Below, piece after piece: positions 34,817-44,763 of a stretch of 64,000 bases of DNA; the stretch's first letter is position 1; each line of letters begins with the position of its first letter. Source of the stretch: Streptomyces adelaidensis (lineage in GTDB: Bacteria > Actinomycetota > Actinomycetes > Streptomycetales > Streptomycetaceae). Both the position numbers and the translations under genes were made by a program. The notes under the pieces are model-generated. The model searched no databases. It saw nothing but the letters and a program-made list of their open reading frames with translations, and had not been told where the DNA came from. The DNA lies in contig NZ_JAEMUX010000045.1 in assembly GCF_016598475.1 (NCBI RefSeq), positions 1-64,000 on the forward strand, written 5' to 3'.

Positions 34817-35458
34817 TTGGAGACTCTGCGGGAGATTCTCGACGCGGCGGCCCTCGGTGTCTTTCCGCCGCCGGACGGCCGCACGACCGTCGTCCCCCAG
34901 CCGTCCCCCCGTGACGCGGGCGTCCTCGCCTTCACCGCGCACTCGGTCGTCTTCACGGACGAGGACCCGGAGTGGGTGGACGAGGCCTTGCGGGCCGTGG
35001 ACTGCGACGCTCTCGCGGCGACCATGAACGCCCGGTTCCTCACCGCGCTCATGGACCGCACCGGACGCCGTACCGACACGATCGACGTGCTGACGGTGGG
35101 TTCCCCGCTGCCGGGCGAGCCGCCGCTCGCCCTGACGGAGATCGACGACCCGGCGCATCCACGGGTCGGGACTTCCCGCGGGCGCCGCGACGACGTGCGG
35201 GTCTGGACGGCGCAGGAGGGCGGCGGCCTGCTGGTCCTGGGGCGCGGGGTCGCGGGGCGCCTCGAGGTCGCGGTCGAGGTCGCGGAGGACGTACGGCACC
35301 GAGGGCTCGGCCGTGAACTGGTGCACGCGGCACGGCGGTTGAGCGGGGGCGAGCCGGTGTGGGCCCAGGTGTCGGCGGGGAACGCCCGCAGTATGCGGGC
35401 GTTCCAGGCGGCGGGTTATCTGCCGGTGGGCTCGGAGGTGCTGCTCAGCGCCCGGTAG
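34817..35458 (+). CDS. GNAT family acetyltransferase
   Basis: A 213-residue protein whose C-terminal 80 residues hold the acetyl-CoA-binding motif A (VAEDVRHRGLGRELVHAARR) and the MRAFQAAGYLPVGSE ending of GNAT enzymes. The N-terminal half (FPPPDGRTTVVPQPSPRDAG) is a second, less typical GNAT-like fold. The TTG at 34817 is preceded by GGTGGGG; no ATG or GTG is in frame nearby. It is divergent from the MerR regulator, which may control it. Substrate unknown. Confidence 0.75.
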   Translation: METLREILDAAALGVFPPPDGRTTVVPQPSPRDAGVLAFTAHSVVFTDEDPEWVDEALRAVDCDALAATMNARFLTALMDRTGRRTDTIDVLTVGSPLPGEPPLALTEIDDPAHPRVGTSRGRRDDVRVWTAQEGGGLLVLGRGVAGRLEVAVEVAEDVRHRGLGRELVHAARRLSGGEPVWAQVSAGNARSMRAFQAAGYLPVGSEVLLSAR

Positions 35459-35468
35459 TGCGGGGGCG

Positions 35469-36083
35469 TCAGTGCCAGGGCTCGTAGTGCGGGTTGCTCT
35501 CGCACTCGCTCATCTTCTCGGTCTTGGTCTTCTTGTCGACCGGGCAGACGCCGATGACGTACTGCCGTGCGATGCCGCCGGGGAAGGCGACCTCGACCTG
35601 GTCGGCCCACCTGTGGGTGTCGCCGATGGTCCTGTTGACGTCCACGCCGCCGGGGGCGTCGATGTAGTAGTTGAAGCCGGACTTGTACCAGGTCTTGTAC
35701 AGGTCGTGGTCGTACGTCGTGGAGACGTACGGCGAGGGCTGGTTGACCAGGACGTACTGCTCGATGTCGTACTGCCCGTCGATGACGTCCCTGGGGTGGA
35801 AGCCCTGCTCGAAGACGATCGCCGGGCCCCGGCTGTCGCTACGGTAGAGGGTGCCGCAGGTCTCGCGCCAGACCGGGTCGGGGGTGATGCGGTCGACGTC
35901 CACGCGGCGGTCGACGGCGGCGTGGACCTTGTCCTCGAACTGGGGACAGGCGGGAGCGGCGGCCTTGGCCGGCGCCGGGGTCTGCGCCGGAGTGGTCGCG
36001 GCGGAGGTGGTGAGAACGGCGGAGAGGGACAGGACGACGGCGGCGGCCCGGCGCCGCAGACGAGTTGTGATCATGGGGAGCAC
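35469..36083 (-). CDS. Secreted ADP-ribosyltransferase, ScARP/Scabin-like
   Basis: A 204-residue exported protein with a signal peptide (RRAAAVVLSLSAVLTTSAAT) and a mature region highly like the Streptomyces ScARP/Scabin group of pierisin-family mono-ADP-ribosyltransferases. The catalytic set is visible: Arg 81 in GTLYRSDSRGP, the STT at 121-123 in PSPYVSTTYDHD, and a QxE motif with Glu 164 in WADQVEVAFPGG. Four cysteines (46, 76, 180, 194) could form two disulfides. The known enzymes modify guanine in DNA or nucleosides. Starts: GTG at 36083 or ATG at 36074, both weak. The gene is convergent with the GNAT gene (10 bp) and has no immunity gene next to it. Confidence 0.86.
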   Translation of the reverse strand: MLPMITTRLRRRAAAVVLSLSAVLTTSAATTPAQTPAPAKAAAPACPQFEDKVHAAVDRRVDVDRITPDPVWRETCGTLYRSDSRGPAIVFEQGFHPRDVIDGQYDIEQYVLVNQPSPYVSTTYDHDLYKTWYKSGFNYYIDAPGGVDVNRTIGDTHRWADQVEVAFPGGIARQYVIGVCPVDKKTKTEKMSECESNPHYEPWH

Positions 36084-36172
36084 GATCTCGGCTGTGCGAC
36101 GCCGGGCCGTGGACCATCACCCGTACGGCGGCGTGTCCACCCGCGCGGTTGCCGACGGGAGATGACCGGGCG

Positions 36173-37432
36173 TCAGCGGAAGATACCGGTGTGACCGAGC
36201 GAGTAGCGGCCCGGCTGCGGATAGACCGCGAGGCCGTGCGGGCCGCTGCCGACGGGGATGCGGGCGCGCTGTTTCCCGGTGCGGGTGTCGATGGCGTACA
36301 CCTCGGAGTCGTAGCGGCCGGAGAGCCACAGGACCTTGCCGTCGGCGGAGACACCGCCCATGTCGGGGCTGCCGCCGTCGGGCAGGTGCCATTTCTTGGT
36401 GAGCTTGTTCTTGGTGAAGTCGAAGACCGACACGGTGCCCTCGCCCCGGTTGGAGACGTACATCTCGCGGGAGTCGCGGCCGACGTACAGGCCGTGGGTG
36501 CCCTTGCCCGTGGGCAGGAGTTCCGGCTCGTCGAACTTGTCGCCGTCGAGGACCCACATGCCGTCGGCCATCATGTCGGCGATGTAGAAGCGTTTGCCGT
36601 CGGGTGAGATCTTCACGTCCTGCGGCATGGCCCCGTCGAAGGGCAGTTTCTGCTGCCCGATGACCTTCATCTTCGCGGTGTCGACCTTCAGCAGCTCGCC
36701 GCTGAACTCGCAGGACACGATGAAGTACGTGCCGTCGGCCGAGAAGTCGGCGTGGTTGACGCCGTAGCAGGTGACGGGTTCGGTCTTGACGCGTTTCATG
36801 GTGTGCGGGTCGCGGAAGACGAGTTCGCGGTCGAGGGAGGCCATGACGACGGCGTACTTGCCGTTGGGGGTGAAGTAGAGGTTGTACGGGTCGTGCACGT
36901 CGACCGGCTTGCCCGCCTTCCCGGTGCTGGGGTCGATGGGGGTGAGGGTGTGGCCCCGGTTGTTGTTGACCCACAGGGTCTTCATGTCCCAGGAGGGCAC
37001 GACGTGCTGCGGCTGGCGGCCCACCGGGATCGTCTCGATGATCTCGTACGTCTTCGGGTCGATGACGGAGACGGTGTCGGACTCGCTGTTGGGGACGTAC
37101 ACGCGGGGCGGGAAGTCCTTGACCACCGGGGAGAGCCGGTTCGGGCGGTCGGCGGCGTAGACGTCCTTGGGGTCCAGCACGGGCGGCATGCCGTGCAGTC
37201 CCTGGACGCCTTGGACCGCTTGGGCCGCCCGCTGTTTCTTCTTCCGCTCGGCGGTCTCCGCGGCCTCGGCCGCGGCCTGCGAGGCACGGGCCCGCTCGGC
37301 CTGTTCCTTGGTCTCGGCACCGCACGCGGCCACGGCCGCGAGAACGGCGACCGCGAGAAGAGTGCGCTGCACGAGGTCGCGCTGCCTGGCGGCGCGCGGG
37401 ATGAGGATGGGGGGCGTGGTCACGCGCACCAT
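36173..37432 (-). CDS. Lipoprotein seven-bladed YncE-like beta-propeller
   Basis: A 419-residue protein with a lipoprotein signal (LLAVAVLAAVAACG, Cys near 37), then an Ala/Glu/Lys-rich helical linker, then YVTN/YncE-type beta-propeller repeats (RVYVPNSESDTVSVIDPKTY; IPVGRQPQHVV; MYVSNRGEGTVSVFDF; DSEVYAIDTRTGKQRARIPV). The propeller spans about residues 90-415. Such proteins are outside the membrane and bind partners or ligands; no catalytic residues are evident. Role unknown. Confidence 0.85.
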   Translation of the reverse strand: MVRVTTPPILIPRAARQRDLVQRTLLAVAVLAAVAACGAETKEQAERARASQAAAEAAETAERKKKQRAAQAVQGVQGLHGMPPVLDPKDVYAADRPNRLSPVVKDFPPRVYVPNSESDTVSVIDPKTYEIIETIPVGRQPQHVVPSWDMKTLWVNNNRGHTLTPIDPSTGKAGKPVDVHDPYNLYFTPNGKYAVVMASLDRELVFRDPHTMKRVKTEPVTCYGVNHADFSADGTYFIVSCEFSGELLKVDTAKMKVIGQQKLPFDGAMPQDVKISPDGKRFYIADMMADGMWVLDGDKFDEPELLPTGKGTHGLYVGRDSREMYVSNRGEGTVSVFDFTKNKLTKKWHLPDGGSPDMGGVSADGKVLWLSGRYDSEVYAIDTRTGKQRARIPVGSGPHGLAVYPQPGRYSLGHTGIFR

Positions 37433-37740
37433 TTATAGGGATCCGAGGCAGGAAATCCGGCGATTGGCCCGATCGTCGGAGATGCGCGTTGCGGGACGGG
37501 CGCACGCCGGGGGAGGGAGGGAGGAGCGGGACCGTCCGGCTAGGGCCCTTCTGATGGATCTCCGTGGGAGAAGGAGCGGCGTTCGGTGCGTGCGATCGGC
37601 GTGCGGTGTGGAGGGTCATGCGGCGGAGCCACCTGGCCCTCCGCGCCGTGCGGCGGTGGGGGCCCCTCCCGTTCGAGCGAAGCCGAGAATGGGAGAGCGT
37701 GCATGGCGTCGCGAGGCAGACGGGAATTTGACGACACGGC
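37433..37740. other. 308-bp gap with decayed MITE-like copy
   Basis: Contains the left half (37541-37592) of the palindromic element seen at 32567-32671 but no matching right arm. The region ends at the TAG of the next minus-strand gene, again with a CCTAG junction. I see no gene in it. Confidence 0.7.
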
Positions 37741-38331
37741 CTAGCGGTCCGCGACCCTCATCTCGAACCATGTCGTCTTCCCCCGCGGCAGCAGGTCGAC
37801 GCCCCACCGGTCGGACAGCTTGTCCACGAGGAACAGCCCCCGCCCGCTGATGTCCATCTCCTGCACCGGGATCAGACAGGGCAGCCCCCGCGACGGATCA
37901 CGGACCTCGACCCGGATCCAGCCCGGGCGGCGGCGCATGCGGAGGCCGAAGACACGGGCGCCGGTGTGCCGTACGGCGTTGCCGACGAGTTCGGAGACGA
38001 GCAGGACGGCGTCCTCGGTCATCTTCGGGGAGAGCCGCCATTGGCGGAGGACGACCACCTGGGCGAGCCGCCGGGCCGTGGCCGCGGACTCGGGACGGGA
38101 CGGGAGCGGGACCTCTGCCTCGGTCGGATCGCCGAACAACTCCAGCGCCTTCCGCGCCCGTTCGTCCTCGATCGCAGGCGACCAACGGGCCGCGGTCGCA
38201 CTCCCGTGCCGCCGCGGCTGTTCGATACCCTCCAGCCCCGCCATGCCCCCATCATGGCCGCCCGGAGCGCCGTACGGGGCCGTTCCAGCGGAATGCAACC
38301 CCCGGAACCAACCATTCCGGGAGTTTCCCAT
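37741..38331 (-). CDS. RsbW/SpoIIAB-like ATP-binding regulatory protein
   Basis: A protein of about 196 residues with a GHKL (HATPase_c) domain: N-box DAVLLVSELVGNAVRHTGA, then VRDPSRGLP and DISGRGLFLVDKLSDRWGVD (G1/G2 boxes). Streptomyces has many such small anti-sigma-type kinases that bind anti-anti-sigma partners. Starts are uncertain: ATG 38331 gives a short Gly-rich leader, ATG 38244 (at AGLEGIEQPR) is equally possible; neither has a strong ribosome site. No partner gene is adjacent. Confidence 0.85.
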   Translation of the reverse strand: MGNSRNGWFRGLHSAGTAPYGAPGGHDGGMAGLEGIEQPRRHGSATAARWSPAIEDERARKALELFGDPTEAEVPLPSRPESAATARRLAQVVVLRQWRLSPKMTEDAVLLVSELVGNAVRHTGARVFGLRMRRRPGWIRVEVRDPSRGLPCLIPVQEMDISGRGLFLVDKLSDRWGVDLLPRGKTTWFEMRVADR

Positions 38332-38429
38332 GACATATGCCAGCGGCAGCACGCGCCGCACGGCAGTGCGCCTGACCTGCGTAAACCGTCTGAACTTCGG
38401 TCAATACGAAGGGGCTTGAGCCGGGATCT

Positions 38430-38446
38430 CTTAAGGTTGCCTTAAG
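38430..38446. promoter_or_regulatory. CTTAAGG/CCTTAAG inverted repeat, possible operator
   Basis: A 7-bp perfect inverted repeat (38430-38436 and 38440-38446) with a 3-base spacer stands out as an AT-containing site in the 38332-38584 gap, upstream of the ATP-binding gene. I see no gene in the gap. Confidence 0.35.
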
Positions 38447-38584
38447 GCTCTGATAAACCGCTCCTTCGAGGGACGCGGGTAATACATCGCGTCAACTACA
38501 AGTGGATCAGCGGAACTTGAGAGCTGGATTTCGGGACCCCCACGGAACCCCACGGAACCCCACTGAGACCCAGGGGGCGTGCCG

Positions 38585-39352
38585 TCAGACGAACTTCGCC
38601 TTCCCCGGCCCCTCTTCCACGAAGCTCCGCATCCCGCGCTCCCGGTCCTCCGTGGCGAACAGCCCGGCGAACCAGTTCCGCTCGATCGCGAGCCCCGTCT
38701 CCAGGTCGGTCTCAAGGCCCGCGTCGATGGACTCCTTGGCGGCCCGCAGCGCGATCGCCGGCCCCCGCGCCAGCCGGGCGGCCCACTCGTGCGCCGCGCT
38801 GTACACCTCGTCGGCCGGCACGACCCGGTCCACCAGGCCGAGCGTGAGGGCCTCGTCCGCCTTGACCATACGGCCGGTGAAGATGAGGTCCTTGGCCTTG
38901 GAGGGGCCGATGAGGCGGGCCAACCGCTGGGTGCCGCCCGCGCCCGGGATCACCCCGAGCAGGATCTCCGGCTGGCCGAGCTTCGCGTTCTCCCCGGCGA
39001 TGCGGTAGTCCGCGCACAGCGCCAGCTCGCAACCGCCGCCCAGCGCATAGCCCGTGACGGCCGCGACGACCGGCTTGGGGATACGGGCCACGGCGCTGAA
39101 GGAGTCCTGCAGGGCCCGGGAGCGCGCGACCATCGCCGCGTGGTCCATGGCCTGCATCTCCTTGATGTCCGCGCCCGCCGCGAAGACCTTCTCTCCTCCG
39201 TAGAGGATGACGGCGCGTACGTCGTCGCGGCGCGTGGCCTCCTCGGCGAGTTCCTTGAGGCGGTCCTGGGTGGCGATGTCCAGGGCGTTCATCGGGGGGC
39301 GGTCGAGGCGGATCGTGCCGACGCCCTCGGCGACTTCGAGATGCACAGTCAT
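38585..39352 (-). CDS. Enoyl-CoA hydratase/isomerase family protein
   Basis: A 255-residue crotonase-fold enzyme. The oxyanion-hole segments FAAGADIKEM and GYALGGGCELALCADYRIAG, plus LGQPEILLGVIPGAGGTQRL, are intact, and the catalytic glutamates of hydratases appear to be present in the latter segment. It probably hydrates enoyl-CoA in fatty acid or amino acid catabolism. Length is normal and the ATG has a standard family start (MTVHLEVAEGVGTIRLDRPP). It stands alone; the exact acyl substrate is open. Confidence 0.9.
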   Translation of the reverse strand: MTVHLEVAEGVGTIRLDRPPMNALDIATQDRLKELAEEATRRDDVRAVILYGGEKVFAAGADIKEMQAMDHAAMVARSRALQDSFSAVARIPKPVVAAVTGYALGGGCELALCADYRIAGENAKLGQPEILLGVIPGAGGTQRLARLIGPSKAKDLIFTGRMVKADEALTLGLVDRVVPADEVYSAAHEWAARLARGPAIALRAAKESIDAGLETDLETGLAIERNWFAGLFATEDRERGMRSFVEEGPGKAKFV

Positions 39353-39463
39353 GCAGGCAGGTTAACGGGGACTAACGGCAATCGTTCCGGTGCGGTCGAT
39401 CACATCCGGCCGGGGGTCCGGGGGTTGCCCCCCAGGCAGACACAGCACGGGGACCAACGGCAA

Positions 39464-39500
39464 CGGCCCCGGTGTGCTGTGTCACAGCACACCGGGGCCG
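39464..39500 (-). terminator. Strong hairpin terminator of the L,D-transpeptidase gene
   Basis: A perfect 18-bp stem (39464-39481 and 39483-39500) with a minimal loop lies 26 bases beyond the stop of the minus-strand transpeptidase gene. Confidence 0.85.
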
Positions 39501-39526
39501 TACACCAAGCCATCAGGCCGGAGGGT

Positions 39527-40801
39527 TCACGCCGTCCACTTCTCCCACGACATGTTCCAGCCGTTGTACCCGTTGTCCGGGTCCACGGTCCGGTCGTTGG
39601 AGTTCTTGACGACCACGACGTCACCGACCATCGAGTTGTCGAAGAACCACGCGCCCGGCGCGGCCCGGTCGTAGCCGCCCCGGGTGTCGCGCAGGCCGAT
39701 GCAGCCGTGGCTGGCGTTGTAGTTGCCGAAGGCGTCGCCGCCCCAGTAGTTGCCGTGGATGAAGGTGCCCGAGTTGGTCAGGCGCATCGCGTCGGGCACG
39801 TCCTTGATGTCGTACTCGCCGCCGTAGCCGACCGTCTCGCCGTTCATCCGGGTCACGCTGAGGCGCTCGCTGATGACCATCTGGCCGTTCCAGGTCTCCA
39901 TGCCGGGCTTGCCGGTGGTGACGGGGATGGTCTTGATGACCTTGCCGTCCCGCGCGACCTTCATGGTGAGCTTCTTGACGTCGACCGTGGAGACCTGGCT
40001 GCGGCCGATGGTGAAGGAGACCTTCTTGCTCTGCTCGCCGTAGACGCCGTCGCGGCCCTCGACACCGTCGAGGTTGAGGTCGACGGTGACCTTGGTGCCG
40101 GCCTTCCAGTACTTCTCCGGGCGGAAGTCGATGCGGTCGTTGCCGAACCAGTGGCCCTCGACGTCGACGGCCGGCTCGGTCTTGACGGTGATGGCCTTCT
40201 CGACGTCCTCGGGGGCGGTGATGCCCCGCGTGAAGCGGATCGAGAACGGCATGCCGACGCCGACCTTCGAGCCGTCCTCGGGGGTGAAGATGCCGACGAA
40301 GGTGTTCTTCGGGGTCAGCGTGGTGAAGGACGAGTCCTCGGCCGCCTCCCGCCCCTCGGAGTCCTTGGCGACAGCGTGCACCTTGTACTCGGTGGCCGAG
40401 TTGAGGTGGATGGACGGCGTCCAGGTGGCGCCGTCACTCGCGATCTCCCCGGCGATCTTCTCGCCCTTGTCGTTCTCGACCGTGACCTCGGACAGTTTGC
40501 CCTTGGCCGCGGTGACCTTCAGGGCGCCGCTGGTGGCCACGGAGTCGGCGCCGTGCTTCGGCGCGATGGAGACCACCGCTTCCGACGCCTTGGTGGCCGC
40601 CTTGTCCGAAGCGCTCTTGTCGGCGCCCTTGCCCTTGTCGCCGTCGGAGCCGGAATCCGAACCTCCGCCGCCGCACGCGGTCACCGCGAACAGCAGCACG
40701 GCGAGCATGGTGGTCAGCATCCCCCCGCGTCCCCGAGTCCGCGCGTCAACCGACGCCCCCGATATCGGTCGCCCGTTCAACTTTCTGTTCTCCCCTCGCA
40801 C
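39527..40801 (-). CDS. L,D-transpeptidase lipoprotein (first copy)
   Basis: A 424-residue lipoprotein with signal MLTTMLAVLLFAVTACGGGG (lipid-modified Cys 43). Two Ig-like domains follow (about 80-275), then the YkuD catalytic domain with HGNYWGGDAFGNYNASHGCI; the catalytic Cys is 367. Such enzymes form 3-3 cross-links in peptidoglycan, which are abundant in mycelial Actinobacteria and give beta-lactam tolerance. The next minus-strand gene is a close relative. The catalytic His and Cys are present, so it should be active. Confidence 0.92.
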   Translation of the reverse strand: MRGENRKLNGRPISGASVDARTRGRGGMLTTMLAVLLFAVTACGGGGSDSGSDGDKGKGADKSASDKAATKASEAVVSIAPKHGADSVATSGALKVTAAKGKLSEVTVENDKGEKIAGEIASDGATWTPSIHLNSATEYKVHAVAKDSEGREAAEDSSFTTLTPKNTFVGIFTPEDGSKVGVGMPFSIRFTRGITAPEDVEKAITVKTEPAVDVEGHWFGNDRIDFRPEKYWKAGTKVTVDLNLDGVEGRDGVYGEQSKKVSFTIGRSQVSTVDVKKLTMKVARDGKVIKTIPVTTGKPGMETWNGQMVISERLSVTRMNGETVGYGGEYDIKDVPDAMRLTNSGTFIHGNYWGGDAFGNYNASHGCIGLRDTRGGYDRAAPGAWFFDNSMVGDVVVVKNSNDRTVDPDNGYNGWNMSWEKWTA

Positions 40802-40961
40802 GGCCTGATCAGGCCCGCACCCCTACGCGCAGCACGCGCGTACGCTCGTACATTAACCAGATGATCGGGATGGATTGACCTCGGCGTATGTCACCGTTCA
40901 GTCCCAACTTGAACCATTCCCAGCGCCCTGGTTCCCCCCACGCGCGTACGCCTATGTCGGT

Positions 40962-42188
40962 CTACTTCACGGCGGCACCCGCTTTCCATTCGTTCCAACC
41001 CATGTTCCAGCCTCCGAGGCCGTTGTCGGGAGCGACCTTTTTGTCGTTGCTGTTGACCACCTCGACGACGTCCCCGATGAGGCTGCGCTCGAAGAACCAG
41101 CCCGCGGGGGTGCTGGAGCTGCCGCCCTTCACATCGCGCAGGCCGACGCAGCCGTGGCTGGCGTTGGTCCTGCCGAAGGTGTCCGGGGCCCAGTAGTTGC
41201 CGTGCAGGAAGGTGCCGGAGGTGGTGAGGCGCATGGCGTGCGGGACGTCCGGGATGTCGTACTCGCCCTTGCCGTCCGCCTTCTTGAAGCCGACGGTGGC
41301 GCCGTTCATCCGGGTCACCTCCAGCATCTCGGTGACGACCATCTTCCCGTTGTACGTCGTGGTCCCGGGCGCCCCGGCGGTGATGGGCAGGGTGGCGAGC
41401 ACGCCGTCGCCGCGCTCCACGCGCATGGTGTGCTTGGCGGCGTCGACGAGGCTGACCTGATGGCGGCCGACAGTGAAGGAGAAGGTCTTGTACTGCCGGC
41501 CGTAGACACCGGGCGCGCCCTCGACGTCCCGCAGCCGCAGGCCGACGGTGACCTTCGTGCCCGCCTTCCAGTAGTTCTCCGGGCGGAAGTCGAGGCGCTC
41601 CTTGCCGAACCAGTGCGGGCGGATGTCGACGGCCGGCTCGGCGGTCACGGCGACGGCGCGTTCCACGGCGGCGCGGTCCTCGATCTCCCGGTTGAACTCC
41701 AGGGAGACGATCATCCCGGTGCCGACGGTGGCCCGGTTCTCCGGCGTGACGTACGCGATGAAGCGCTCGTCGGGGACGTATGTCGTGAAGGTGACGTGCC
41801 GAGCCGAGCGGCGGCCGTGACCGTCGAGGGCGACCGCGTCGACGGTGTACTTGGCGGCCAGCGCGAGCTTCTGTGAGCCGGTGGGGCGCCAGGTCAGCCC
41901 ATCGGCGGACATCCGCCCCGGTACGGGTGACTCCTGCGCGTCCTGGGATTTCACCACCTTGACGGACTCCAGGCGCCCGCTGGGCACCCGTACTTCGAAG
42001 CGCTGCTCCGGGCGCACGCCCTTGCTGCCGTCCTCCGGTGCGACCCGGATCGTGTCGTCGGGTGCCTTTTCGCTGGTCAACGGCGTTCCGGCGGTGCATC
42101 CGGCGGCGCCGGCCAGCAGGCCGGCCCAGATGAGTGCGGCGGCCAGGGCGGCCCCGGCCCGGCGCGCGTGCGTCTGTGCGTGGTTCAC
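40962..42188 (-). CDS. L,D-transpeptidase lipoprotein (second copy)
   Basis: A 408-residue relative of the downstream gene with the same layout: lipoprotein signal (ALAAALIWAGLLAGAAGC), two Ig-like domains, and a YkuD domain with HGNYWAPDTFGRTNASHGCV; catalytic Cys 347. I chose GTG at 42188, which places the basic residues just before the hydrophobic signal; the longer frame to 42320 lacks signal features. It is divergent from glgX (152 bp apart). Likely a second cross-linking enzyme with different timing or substrate preference. Confidence 0.88.
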   Translation of the reverse strand: MNHAQTHARRAGAALAAALIWAGLLAGAAGCTAGTPLTSEKAPDDTIRVAPEDGSKGVRPEQRFEVRVPSGRLESVKVVKSQDAQESPVPGRMSADGLTWRPTGSQKLALAAKYTVDAVALDGHGRRSARHVTFTTYVPDERFIAYVTPENRATVGTGMIVSLEFNREIEDRAAVERAVAVTAEPAVDIRPHWFGKERLDFRPENYWKAGTKVTVGLRLRDVEGAPGVYGRQYKTFSFTVGRHQVSLVDAAKHTMRVERGDGVLATLPITAGAPGTTTYNGKMVVTEMLEVTRMNGATVGFKKADGKGEYDIPDVPHAMRLTTSGTFLHGNYWAPDTFGRTNASHGCVGLRDVKGGSSSTPAGWFFERSLIGDVVEVVNSNDKKVAPDNGLGGWNMGWNEWKAGAAVK

Positions 42189-42340
42189 GTGCGGCCCAAC
42201 GACGGCGCACGCCCCCGGGAAACGTGAGTGCGAGGCGTGCTCTGGGCAGAACCCTTGGGAGGACGACTCGGTGGGGAGCGGTGGTCGGGACCGCTCGCTC
42301 CTCCTTTCCCGTCGCCCCACCGAGCCGCGGGAGGCCTGAA

Positions 42341-44611
<2,271 letters not shown>

Positions 44612-44763
44612 GAGTCACGACCACCGGTCCGGTGGGGGCAGGTCTCGGGGTTCCCCGCGCCCGTGACGGGGCTCGGGCTCCCCATGTCCCCTCGGTGCGG
44701 CCGAGTCGGGTCCGGCCAAAACTGAGTGGGCGTTGTCAGTGGCGATCCGTAGGCTCGCTGCCG

